From Phocoena phocoena (Eukaryota > Chordata > Mammalia > Artiodactyla > Phocoenidae): a stretch of DNA of 64,000 bases. The position numbers and the translations under genes are program-made. The notes below the pieces were generated by a model, which saw nothing but the letters and a program-made list of their open reading frames with translations, did not search any database and was not told where the DNA came from. The DNA lies in NCBI RefSeq assembly GCF_963924675.1, contig NC_089219.1:154152288-154216287 (forward strand), written 5' to 3'. Shown piece after piece: positions 13,801-22,387 of this stretch; the first letter of the stretch is position 1; each line of letters begins with the position of its first letter.

Positions 13801-16800
13801 ACCAGTTTGATGAGAATGAAGGACCCTAATGGGGGTAAAGTGCAGCAAGGAAGTAAAAGATGAATTATAGCTAAGAGTTTGTAAACCACAAATCATGTAT
13901 CTGATAAGTGACTGGTCTCCTGAATACATAAGAATTCTTACAACTCAGTAATAAAAAGATAACCTAATGTAAAAATGAGTGAAGAATTTGAATAGACATT
14001 TCTCCAAAGAAGATACACAAAAGGCCAATAAGCACATAAAAAACGCTCAACACCATTAGCATGCAAATCAAAACCATGAGATACCACTTCACATCAACTA
14101 GAATGCCTATAGTTTAAAAAGTTAGACAATAACAAGTGTTGAGGAGGATGTGGAGAAACTGTAACTCTCATTCATTGCTGGTGGGAATATAAAACGGAAA
14201 CTTCATAAAAAACTTGGCAGTTCCGCAAAAAGTTAAACATAGTTACCATGCGATCCAGCAATTTCACTCCTACCTGACAAAAATAAAAATATATGTTCAC
14301 ACAAAAACTTATCCATGAGTTTTCATAGTAGCATTTATGACAGTCAAATAAAAAGCAATAAAAAGGAATAAAGTACTGATATATGCTACAATATGGATGA
14401 ACCTTGAAAACATTATGTTAAGTCAAAGAAGCCAGACGCAAAAGACCACATATTATATGATTTTGTTTATCTGAAATGCCCGGAATAGGCAAATCTGTAA
14501 GGACAGAAGTAGATTGGTGGTTGCCTGGGGGAAGGGATGGGTGGGAGAGAGTGTTGGGAGGGAATGAGGAATGATACTAATAGATTTGAGTTGATAGAAA
14601 TGTTCTAAACTTAGATCATGTTGATGGCTACACAACTCTCTTGCACTGCTGGTGGGAATGTGAATTGGTACAGCCACTATGGAGAACAGTATGGAGATTC
14701 CTTAAAAAACTACAAACAGAACTACCATATGACCCAGCAATCCCACTACTGGGCATATACCCTGAGAAAACCATAATTCAAAAAGTCATGTACCAAAATG
14801 TTCATTGCAGCTCTATTTACAATAGCCAGGAGATGGAAGCAACCTAAGTGTCCATCATTGGATGAATGGATAAAGATGTTGTGGCACATATATACAATGG
14901 AATATTACTCAGCCATAAAAAGAAATGAAATTGAGTTATTTGTAGTAAGGTGGATGGACCTAGAGTCTGTCATACAGAGTGAAGTAAGTCAGAAAGAGAA
15001 AGACAAATACCGTATGCTAACATATATGGAATCTAAGGAAAAAAAAAATGTCATGAAGAACCTAGGGGTAAGACGGGAATAAAGACACAGAACTACTAGA
15101 GAATGGACTTGAGGATGTGGGGAGGGGGAAGGGTAAGCTGTGACAAAGTGAGAGAGTGGCATGGACATATATACACTACCAAACGTAAAACAGACAGCTA
15201 GTGGGAAGCAGCCGCATAGCACAGGGAGATCAGCTCGGGTGCTTTGTGACCACCTAGAGGGGTGAGACAGGGAGGGTGGGAGGGAGGGAGACGCAAGAGG
15301 GAAGAGATATGGGAATATATGTATATGTATAACTGATTCACTTTGTTATAAAGCAGAAACTAACACACCATTGTAAAGCAATTATACGCCAATAAAGATG
15401 TTAAAAAAAAAAACTCTGAGAACATACTAAAACTACTGCATTGTACACTTTAAAGAGATGAATTTTATCTCAATAAAGATGTTTTAAAAGTCTGTAAGCT
15501 CTTATGTGGAATGTGCTCAAAACCAAAAAGGAAAATCAAGAGAAATATCTAATACAATGGTGATGACAAGTAGGGATTTAAAGCAAGAAATTAAGGAACA
15601 AAGAAGTGTTAGGAATGTCTATTAACATTCTTGGTTCCGGAAAAGAGCGGTATCACTGACAATAATTGGTATAACTTCAAAGCAAAGTCAGTTCATTAAT
15701 TTATTGATTATTTCAATATATTTTAACATATGCAAAAGTCTGTCATCTGATTCTCAAGTATAGGTGAAAGTTCTCACAGATCTGAGACCAAAAATACACA
15801 TATCATTTATTACATTAGTTTCCTCCTAACTCTAGCTGATCATCAGAACCACTTTAGCTTTAAGAATTCTGGGCTCTACCCCAAGAGTCTGATTCCTTAA
15901 GTCTGGAGCAAACCAGTGAATGATGCATTGGCACATTGTATACCATTAGTTTACCTTTCTTTGTTTCATTTGTGTAAGTTTTATTGCCACTAATACATAA
16001 ACATCACACATTTTTCTATTTCCTACAGTACCTACTAGACACAAAGCAGGCATTAACAATTGCAGAGCACTTAAAAGTCCACGATAATAATCTAACTTTC
16101 GCTGAAATGAAATTGGTTATATACAAACCACATATTTGGGAGAGAGAACATTTTTGTCACAACTCTGCTTCCTTACACATTCAGAAATGCAAAGGCTTTT
16201 TGCTTTCCTGTTGCTATATGGATTTTACCTGATAATGATATGTTCTCAATGAATGGCTACTACTGTTACCAATCGCCTTTCCTCTCAACTTTAGATATAA
16301 GTAGAAAGCCCTGGTATATTGAAGTCCTGTCCCACTAGAAAGATCCAAACTCTGGTTCTCCACTGGTATCACCTCTTGTGCTACTGAGAAAGTGACAGCT
16401 TCAAGTTATCACCACAGATAGGACTAATAATCCAAAAGAGAGTGAGCCCTGTACCTTTGTGCCTCTTGCTTTTCTTTTTTCTGGAGGCAGTTCTTTCATG
16501 GATGCTTTCCTCCTGGGCATCAATCTCATCACTGCTGTCAATGATGTCACAGGGCTCACCAGCCCCAGAGAAAGCTTCTACTGCAGGAACCTGGGAGGCT
16601 TCCAAGCCACAAAGAGATTTTACTAGAAGAAAATAAGAAGAGAATGAGATGGCAGAGTACCATGGCTTAGGCAGGATATCAGCATCCATACGGAAAAGAA
16701 AAAAGAAAACAAAAGCAAAAGCTGTGTGAGTCTGCTAAAGGAAGCTGAGAATCTTAAAAAATATATATATATAGCATTTTAAACACAAAAAATTGGAAAG

Positions 16801-17835
16801 TAAAGAGCAAACTGACTCCAAAGTTGCAGAAACTGCTTCAGACCTGAAGAAAAAGGGAGTGAATTATTCTCCACTATAAACCCTTCAGGGTAAAAGCAAA
16901 AGGTGAATGCTATTTTCATTTGCATAAATTCTGAGGAGCAGTGTTTGAGAGGAATTAAACCCAATTTAACATTATTCCTGGGCTGGAGACAGTACATATC
17001 ATGAAAACACAAGCTTCAAGGACCCCTGAGTAAGAAGCTTGAAAGTAAGAGAAGCATGAGAAAAGGAAAAGAATAAATAGTTCAAGGTTATTACACAAAG
17101 AAGCAAACAGCAGAGTTAAGTGGAGAATATATGTGAACAACAGGAATAAGATTAATAACCAGGAAGAAAGCAGTGGAAACCAAAGAAGAGTACGCAAAGT
17201 TTTTTGTTTGTTTGTTTGTTTATGGGAAGACAGAAATAAAATATTTCTGCTACGGAAACTGCTACTGCTCTTGACTAATCCTTCCCCTCCCCTTGAATAT
17301 ATGAGTAACCATCGAGGAGAGCAAGCATGTTTACGGGAAGACGCCTAAAGGATTGCAAGAAAAACATTGAGGCAGAATCCCAGGAAAATAAAGCACCTAG
17401 TTCTCTCTTCACTGAGTCTGAAAAGACTCGTCGGAAGCCTACCTTCCTGCTGAACAGCATTGGCGACGGCTTTCTTGACCCTTCCAGACCTCACGACGGC
17501 CGGATCCGAGTTGGCATAATCCGCCACAGTCACTGAAACACAGCACCAAACCTCAAAGGAGGACGCCTTCTCTCCTCAGCTTCCTCCCCACCAAGATTTC
17601 CTGCTCACTCCAAGTCCCCAGTCCAGCCGCCCTCCCGTCGCAGGCAGGCGAGCATTCGCCTCGGTGCTGTCCAGCCCCCTCCCTGCTTCCAGCCCCAAGC
17701 CTTTCAACGCCCCCGCCCTCGCCCACCTCGCCCAGAGCAGGCGTCTTGGGCCCGGAACTTGAGTCGCTTTCCTCTCTTGGGCATGGCGACTGTGTCGGGG
17801 CGAGGCCGGGTTAGCGGGCCAGGACCCCGGGCCAT
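4638..17835 (-). CDS. TMEM183A: TMEM183A, complete eight-exon coding region (376 aa)
   Basis: Joining minus-strand exons 17835-17727, 17532-17443, 16622-16455, 11645-11486, 10608-10428, 8013-7933, 6325-6170 and 4823-4638 gives 1131 nt, that is 376 codons plus stop. I recall the human protein as the same length, and the sequence matches it nearly residue for residue. Every intron is GT/AG. Features in order: a basic N-terminus (MPKRGKRLK at 18-26); an acidic/Ser patch (DIIDSSDE) and a basic NLS-like run (RKKKSKRHK, about 114-122) from exon 3; an F-box-like block ([20 protein letters not shown] onward, about 134-174) in exon 4; one hydrophobic segment, about 299-318, across the exon 7/8 junction; and a C-terminus ending YPFSLRA. 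The molecular function is poorly known. The F-box-like block suggests SCF ubiquitin-ligase contact, which is inference. Introns rule out a TMEM183B-type retrocopy. I see no frameshift or premature stop. Confidence 0.97.
5728..5763. repeat. Two-copy perfect tandem repeat in TMEM183A intron 7
   Basis: The unit TCTAATTCTTAGCTAAA occurs twice in a row. It is most likely a small local duplication. Confidence 0.7.
6170..6325 (-). CDS. TMEM183A: TMEM183A coding exon 7, most of the hydrophobic segment (residues 264-315)
   Basis: The acceptor is CTCTTCAG|TCCCCT and the donor CCCTG|GTAAGT, 156 bp, phase 0 at both ends. It encodes [11 protein letters not shown], a polar stretch with [15 protein letters not shown], and the hydrophobic run [16 protein letters not shown], which is the basis of the 'transmembrane' name. 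Skipping this exon would give an in-frame soluble form, although none is demonstrated. Confidence 0.95.
7345..7750. repeat. Old interspersed repeat in intron 6, probably L1 3'-end type
   Basis: Contains CTGTATACCCTTTACC and later TTTCTTTAATTGTACC and TCATTAATCCACGATCC, an arrangement seen in old mammalian L1 3' sequences. It is degenerate, and I cannot assign a subfamily or firm ends. Confidence 0.3.
7933..8013 (-). CDS. TMEM183A: TMEM183A coding exon 6 (residues 237-263)
   Basis: The acceptor is CTTACAG|TGCTTA and the donor AAGCAG|GTGTGT. The exon is 81 bp and phase 0 at both ends, so skipping it would keep the frame. It encodes [16 protein letters not shown] and then [11 protein letters not shown]. 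Confidence 0.94.
10428..10608 (-). CDS. TMEM183A: TMEM183A coding exon 5 (residues 176-236)
   Basis: The acceptor is TTTTAG|GCACTA and the donor CCAAA|GTAAGT, which closes in phase 0; 181 bp. It encodes [20 protein letters not shown] and continues to [10 protein letters not shown]. The segment is soluble-looking and mixed helical, with no membrane stretch. Confidence 0.95.
11486..11645 (-). CDS. TMEM183A: TMEM183A coding exon 4, F-box-like block (residues 123-176)
   Basis: The acceptor is TTTCAG|AAGATC and the donor CGAAG|GTGCGA, 160 bp. The protein segment has the layout of an F-box: Pro-x-Asp-Ile-Trp-Leu-Leu near the start, Ser-Tyr-Ile-x-Pro-Glu-Asp in the middle, then Phe-Ser-Leu-Ile-Cys-Lys and a closing Phe-Trp-x-x-Leu-Tyr-Arg-Arg. 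The hydrophobic and Pro/Trp positions agree with F-box-like domains; a profile search would be needed to score it. Confidence 0.95.
13112..13483 (+). mobile_element. CHR-type tRNA-derived SINE, long form, in TMEM183A intron 3
   Basis: Begins GGGCTTCCTTGGTGGCACAG and carries the tRNA-like box B region GGTTTGAGCCCTGG. It then has the long body (CACAACTACTGAGCC repeats) and an AAATAAATAAAT/A-rich tail. It is flanked by the direct repeat AAGAAATTACT at 13098-13108 and 13484-13494, a target-site duplication. The long form is shared by cetaceans and relatives and lies antisense to the gene. Confidence 0.88.
13619..13648. repeat. (GT)n microsatellite
   Basis: About 15 GT units with one TA interruption, in TMEM183A intron 3, followed by a G-rich stretch. 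Confidence 0.9.
13870..14639 (+). mobile_element. Old L1 3' portion, left part (interrupted)
   Basis: Plus-sense L1 ORF2 C-terminus and 3' UTR remnant, for example ATGCAAATCAAAACCATGAG and TTGCTGGTGGGAATATAAAA. It is full of stops. The younger L1 at 14640 splits it, and it resumes at 15418 with ACTGCATTGTACACTTTAAA. Confidence 0.8.
14640..15411 (+). mobile_element. Younger 5'-truncated L1 nested in older L1
   Basis: Starts within CTCTTGCACTGCTGGTGGGA of ORF2 and ends with AATAAAGATG and a short poly-A. Frames at 14641-15082 read as the ORF2 C-terminus ([20 protein letters not shown]) but are broken. Direct repeats AACTCT at 14634-14639 and 15412-15417 mark the insertion. It has the same subfamily look as the copies at 46860 and 26561. 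Confidence 0.85.
15418..15495 (+). mobile_element. Old L1 3' end, right part
   Basis: Continuation of the interrupted older L1: ACTGCATTGTACACTTTAAA, then a TTTTATCTCAATAAAGATG tail. Confidence 0.7.
16455..16622 (-). CDS. TMEM183A: TMEM183A coding exon 3 (residues 67-122)
   Basis: The acceptor is TTCTAG|TAAAAT and the donor CAAAG|GTACAG, phase 1 at both ends, 168 bp. It encodes [13 protein letters not shown], the acidic DIIDSSDE patch and the basic RKKKSKRHK run. A few residues differ from the human protein as I recall it, as expected for an orthologue. The next intron, 4.8 kb, holds most of the gene's transposon load. Confidence 0.95.
17443..17532 (-). CDS. TMEM183A: TMEM183A coding exon 2 (residues 37-66)
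   Basis: The acceptor is TTTCAG|TGACTG and the donor GAAG|GTAGGC, phase 1 at both ends, 90 bp. It encodes [20 protein letters not shown] and then AVANAVQQE, a Lys/Arg-containing segment consistent with an extended nuclear-targeting region. An 820 bp intron follows. Confidence 0.95.
17727..17835 (-). CDS. TMEM183A: TMEM183A coding exon 1 (residues 1-36)
   Basis: The exon opens at ATG 17835 and ends at a CGAG|GTGGGC donor, phase 1. A second in-frame ATG 17 codons in begins MPKRGKRLK, so two starts are possible. I chose the upstream one because the residues between (MARGPGPL then RPRPDTVA) match the human N-terminus I recall. The exon lies in CpG-rich promoter sequence, and the intron after it is only 194 bp. 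Confidence 0.93.
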
Positions 17836-18060
17836 GTTTCAGGCCAGAGAGCGGGAAGCAGGAGCCAAAGGCCAGCTCTGCCCGGCTCCGCAGCCATTCC
17901 GCTCCAGGACCGCAGCTCTCGCGAGGCTTTGGACAGGGCTCCGCGTCGCACTGGCGGCCAACCCCCCTCTTCAGAAACCAATCACCACCTGGTCTAGGCA
18001 GTACGTCATCATCCAGCGCCTAAGGGTCAACCTGCGTCTGGTTCCCTAAGGGTAGCTGGT
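17836..18060 (-). promoter_or_regulatory. TMEM183A: CpG-rich TMEM183A promoter
   Basis: GC- and CpG-rich, TATA-less sequence directly upstream of the start codon; the island extends over exon 1 and intron 1. Visible motifs are TCTCGCGAG at 17917-17925 (core of the BANP-type palindrome), a CCAAT box at 17978-17982 (NF-Y type) and TACGTCA at 18002-18008 (CREB/ATF half-site). This is the usual layout of a housekeeping promoter. No plus-strand gene is evident on the other side, so bidirectionality is unsupported. Confidence 0.75.
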
Positions 18061-19619
18061 GGTTCTGGGCAGTGTGGGTTTTTTTTATCATACGTCTTGT
18101 AAGGTGATTTGGTGTCTCAGACCCGAAACCCACAACCCCGTTGATTAGAACTGAGTTTACATTATGGTCTCCCCGATTTTTCTGCTACTGCCTCTGTCCA
18201 CACTCCAGGTTCACTTCAGTATCCCAAAAGCACATCTATTGTCATCTTCGTGCTCCATCTCTCAGGCCACGTAGACATAGTCCAACATGGGTCTAAAAGA
18301 GTCTTAACTCTAATTTCTTATACAAAAGCTGTAAATTTCTGAATCCCAAAGCTGGGGGAGGGGCTCTTAAAAGTTTATTAATTTACCACCATACTCCAAA
18401 CTTAATACTAGAAGGATCAATGAGGAAAGAATGGTGTCTTTGCTTTGTATTGAGAGAAAAAACCGAGCGAAGGTTACAGAACTGTGAGGGAGCAGGATCC
18501 TGGTCTAGTATCACCAGTACGAATAAGTTATTGTGTGTCCTAAGTTAGGTTCTTTGTCCTTCTAAGTTCTTTGCAGCTCCCAAAAGATGCTAATCCCTGG
18601 CTTGAGAAGCATGGTACTTAGGGACCAGGAATCCAAACTGTTGGACCCACCAGACAGTGCCACCCTAACATATTTAGAAGCAGACTTCTGTTTTTAATTA
18701 CTTAATACATAGACATTCATTAGGCGCAAACCACTGGCCTTTTACTAACATCGTGTAACAGACTATCACTAGAGATGGTGCTAATAGGGTTGAATCAATT
18801 AGGAACTGTAATTGAAACTGAGTAATTGATTATAGTCGCGAACTATTCAAATTTATCTAAAGTTATAACATGAACAAGGGTCTAATAGACTGAACTAAAA
18901 GAAAATTGTTTCAAATAATTTTTCCATGATTGATGTTTGTAGACAAAACACAGCTGGTAAAGCACCAAGCCTTCTCACTTCACAACATTAATAAAAAGTT
19001 CATAACACCCACATGCAAGTATATTTCTGCTAATGTGATACCCTGTTGAAAACACCAAGACATTGAGACTGGAGGAAATCAAAGTGCAAAAGAAATAAAC
19101 CCTATTTTTATGCCGTCACTATCGGAGACTTAAAGGTTTTAACTGAAACATTCATTTTCAACCATATAATTACTATTTTAATTCATTGGAATGAAAGAAG
19201 TGCTAACCCCAAAACTGTTTATCTTTCAAATTTCAAGAATATGAAGATCTAAAGCAAAGCTCCTCTTTAAGTCCTTTGGCCACATTAATGGATTCGAACA
19301 CATGTAAATCTTTTATTTCACCTTTTACTAAAAAGCAGCAATTTTTAATTAATGACACTGCTAAACTCCAAACTCAAAGATACACATTCTTTCTAGGGAG
19401 ACAAGTTGTAAAAGTTACTAAAAGAGCTGTTATGTTTTTTCAAGTTCCAGAAAGAATTTTATTGAAAACTTTAAAAAAATTTCCTTCAGCTTATAGACTT
19501 GATTTGGGAATGAATTGACATCTATATACTCTTGAGTCTTTCCGCTCAGGAACTAGGTATGCATCTCCATTTAATAACATCCTCTTTTATGTCCCTTAAA
19601 TTTTTTTTACACAAACTTA
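18061..19619. other. Intergenic, nothing recognised
   Basis: Average-composition spacer upstream of TMEM183A. The frame at 19276-19518 (80 codons) has no recognisable family and lies in AT-rich sequence; I do not call it a gene. Confidence 0.5.
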
Positions 19620-20076
19620 TTGTTTATTCTTGTCAATGTTTTATTTATCTTTTTATTGAAGTATAGTTGACTTACAATATTATATTAGTTTCAGATTTAC
19701 AACATAGTAATTCAATATCTTTATATATTATACTCCATTTACAAAGTAATGGCTATATTTCCCTGTATGGTACAATATATCCTTGTTGCTTGCTTATTTT
19801 ATACATAGTAGTTTGCGTCTCTTAATCTCATACCCCTATCTTGCCCCTCCTTCTTCCCTCTCCTCATTGGTAGCCACTAGTTTGTTCTCTGTATCTGTGA
19901 GCCTGTTTCTGTTTTGTTATTACATTCGTTTTATTTTTTAGATTCCATATATAAGTGATAGCATACAGTATTAGTCTTCATCTGACTTATTTCACTAGGC
20001 ATAATCTCTAGGTCCATCCACATTACTGCAAATGGCAGAATTTCTTTTTTTTTTTTATGGTCAAGCACTATTCCAT

Positions 20077-20098
20077 TGTGTGTGTGTGTGTGTGTGTA
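20077..20098. repeat. (GT)n inside L1 ORF2
   Basis: A run of about 11 GT units follows ATTCCATT. The unexpanded plus-sense L1s at 14.9 and 47.2 kb have ATATATACAATGG at this place. A second L1 shows the same expansion at 26109. Confidence 0.85.
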
Positions 20099-22033
20099 CA
20101 CATCTTCTTTATCCATACATCTTTTGATGGACATTTGGATAGCTTCCATATCTTGGCTATTGTAAATAATGCTGCTGTGATAATTAGCGTGCATGTATCT
20201 TTTCAAATTAGTGTTTTCGTTTTCTTCAGATATCCAGCAGTGGAATTGCTGGATTATATGGTAGTTTGATTTTTAGGTTTCTGAGAAACCTCCCTACTGT
20301 TTTCCAGAGTGGCTGCACCAATTTAAAATCCCACCACTAGTGTACTAGCGTTCCCTTTTCCCCACATCCTTGCCAGCATTTGTTATTTATGGTCTTTTTG
20401 ATGATAGCCATTTTGACAGGTGTGAGGTGATATCTCATGGTTTTGATTTATATTTCTCTGATAATTAGCACTGTTGAGCATTTTTTTCATGTGCCTGTTG
20501 GCCATCTGTATATCTTCTTTGGAAAAATGTCTGTTCCGGTCTTCTGCTCATTTTTTCATTGGGTTCTTTGCTTTTTTGATATTGAGTTGTATGAGCTGTT
20601 TATATTTTTTGGATATTAATCTTTTATCAATCATATCATTTGCATATATTTTCTCCCATTCAGTAGGTTGTCTTTTTGTTTAGTCAACAATTTCCTATGG
20701 TGTGCAAAAGCTTTTAAGTTTAATTAGGTCCCATTTGTTTATTTTGCTTTTATTTCTTTTGCCTTAGGAGACAGATCCAAAAAATATTGCTACAATTTAT
20801 GTCAAAGGGTGTTCTGCCTATGTCCTCTTGTAGGAGTTTTATGGTTTCTAGTCTTACATTTAGGTCTTTAATCCATTTTGAGTTTATTTTTGTATGGTGT
20901 GAGGAAATGTTCTAATCTCATTGTTTTACATGTAGCTGTCCAGTTTCTTCAGCACTATTTACTGAGGAGACTGTCTTTTTTCCATTGTATATTCCTGCCT
21001 CCTTTGTTGTAGATTGATTGACCATAAGTGTGTGGGTTTATTTCTGGAATCTCTTTTCTATTCCACTGATATATGTGTCTGTTTTTGTGCCAGTACTGTG
21101 CTGTTTTTATTACTGTAGCTTTGTAGTATGAACTGAGTCAGGGAGTGTGATACCCCCAGCTTTGTTCTTGTTTTCTTCAAGATTGCTTTGGCAATTCGGT
21201 ATCTTTTGTGGTTCCACATAAATTTTAGGATTATTTGTTCTAGTTCTGTGAAAAATGTCATGGGTATTTTGATAGGGATCACATTAAATCTCTAGATTGC
21301 TTTGGGTTGTATGGACATTTTAACAACATTATTTCTTCCAATCCAAGAACACAGGATATCTTTCCATTTCTTTCTATAATTTTCAAATTCCTTCATCAAT
21401 AATTTATAGTTTTCAGAGTATAGGTATTTCATTCCTTGGTTAAGTTTATTCCAAGGTATTTATTCTTTTTGATGTGATTGTAAATGGAATTATTTTCTTA
21501 ATTCCTCTTTCTGAGAAATTATTAGTATACAGAAATGCAACAGATTTCTATTAATCTTGTATCCTGCAACTTTACTGAATTTGTTTGTTAGTTCTAGTGG
21601 GTTTTTGGTAGAGACTTTAGGGTTTTCTATATATGGTATCATTTCATCTGCAGATAGTGACAGTTTTAAGAATTCCTTTCCAATCTGGATGCCTTTTATT
21701 TCTTTTTCTTGTCTGATTGCCATGGCTAGGACTTCCAATACTATGTTAAATAGAAGTGGCAGGAATGGGCATCCTTTTCCTATTCCTGATTTTAGAGGGA
21801 AAGCTTTTGGCTTTTCACCATTGAGTATGATGTTAGCTGTGGGTTTGTCATAAATAGCTTTTATTATGTTGAGATATGTTCCCTGTATACCAACTTCGAT
21901 GAGAGTTTTTACAATGAATGGATGTTAAATTTTGTCAAATGCTTTTTCTGTATCTGTTGAGATGATCATGTGAATTTTATCCTTCATTTTGTTAATATGG
22001 TAAATCACATTGATTTGTGATTATTGAATCATT

Positions 22034-22387
22034 TTATGTTTTTAAAATTTATTTTATTTACTTATTTTGGCTGTGTTGGGTCTTGGTTTCTGTGCGCGGG
22101 CTTTTTCTAGTTGCAGTGAGCGGGGGCTACTCTTCATTGCAGTGCACGGGCCACTGCGGTGGCTTCTCTTGTTGTGGAACACAGGCTCTAGGCACATGGG
22201 CTTCAGTAGTTGTGGCACGTGGGCTCAGTAGTTGTGCCTCTCAGGCTCTAGAGCACAGTCTCAGTAGTTGTGGCACACGGGCTTAGTTGCTCCGCGGCAT
22301 GTGGGATCTTCCTGGACCAGGGCTCGAACCCGTGTCCCCTCCATTAGCAGGCAGATTCTTAACCACTGCGCCACCAGGGAAGCCTGC
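22034..22387 (-). mobile_element. CHR-type SINE, long form, inserted in the L1
   Basis: The minus-strand head is at the right end (CGCCACCAGGGAAGCC in plus reading) and the A-rich tail is at the left (plus reading TTATTTTATTTACTTATTTT). A perfect 15 bp target duplication, GATTATTGAATCATT, lies at 22019-22033 and 22388-22402, so the L1 predates the SINE. Confidence 0.93.

Noticed and set aside
15240..15262. CTCF-like ACCACCTAGAGGGG
   Set aside because: It lies in an L1 3' UTR shared by other copies and has an extra base relative to the core motif.
15830..15960. MER5-like hAT fragment (CATCAGAACCACTTTAGC)
   Set aside because: Similarity too short and weak to call without alignment.
4638..17835. 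TMEM183B-type retrocopy
   Set aside because: Seven consensus introns interrupt the coding sequence and the promoter is present, so this is the intron-containing parent gene.
17759..18049. Plus-strand 96-codon frame in the TMEM183A promoter, as a divergent gene
   Set aside because: It is the antisense shadow of exon 1 and the CpG island; no splice donor or known protein.
19276..19518. 80-codon plus-strand frame
   Set aside because: No recognisable domain, no splice or promoter context; the length is expected by chance in 64 kb.
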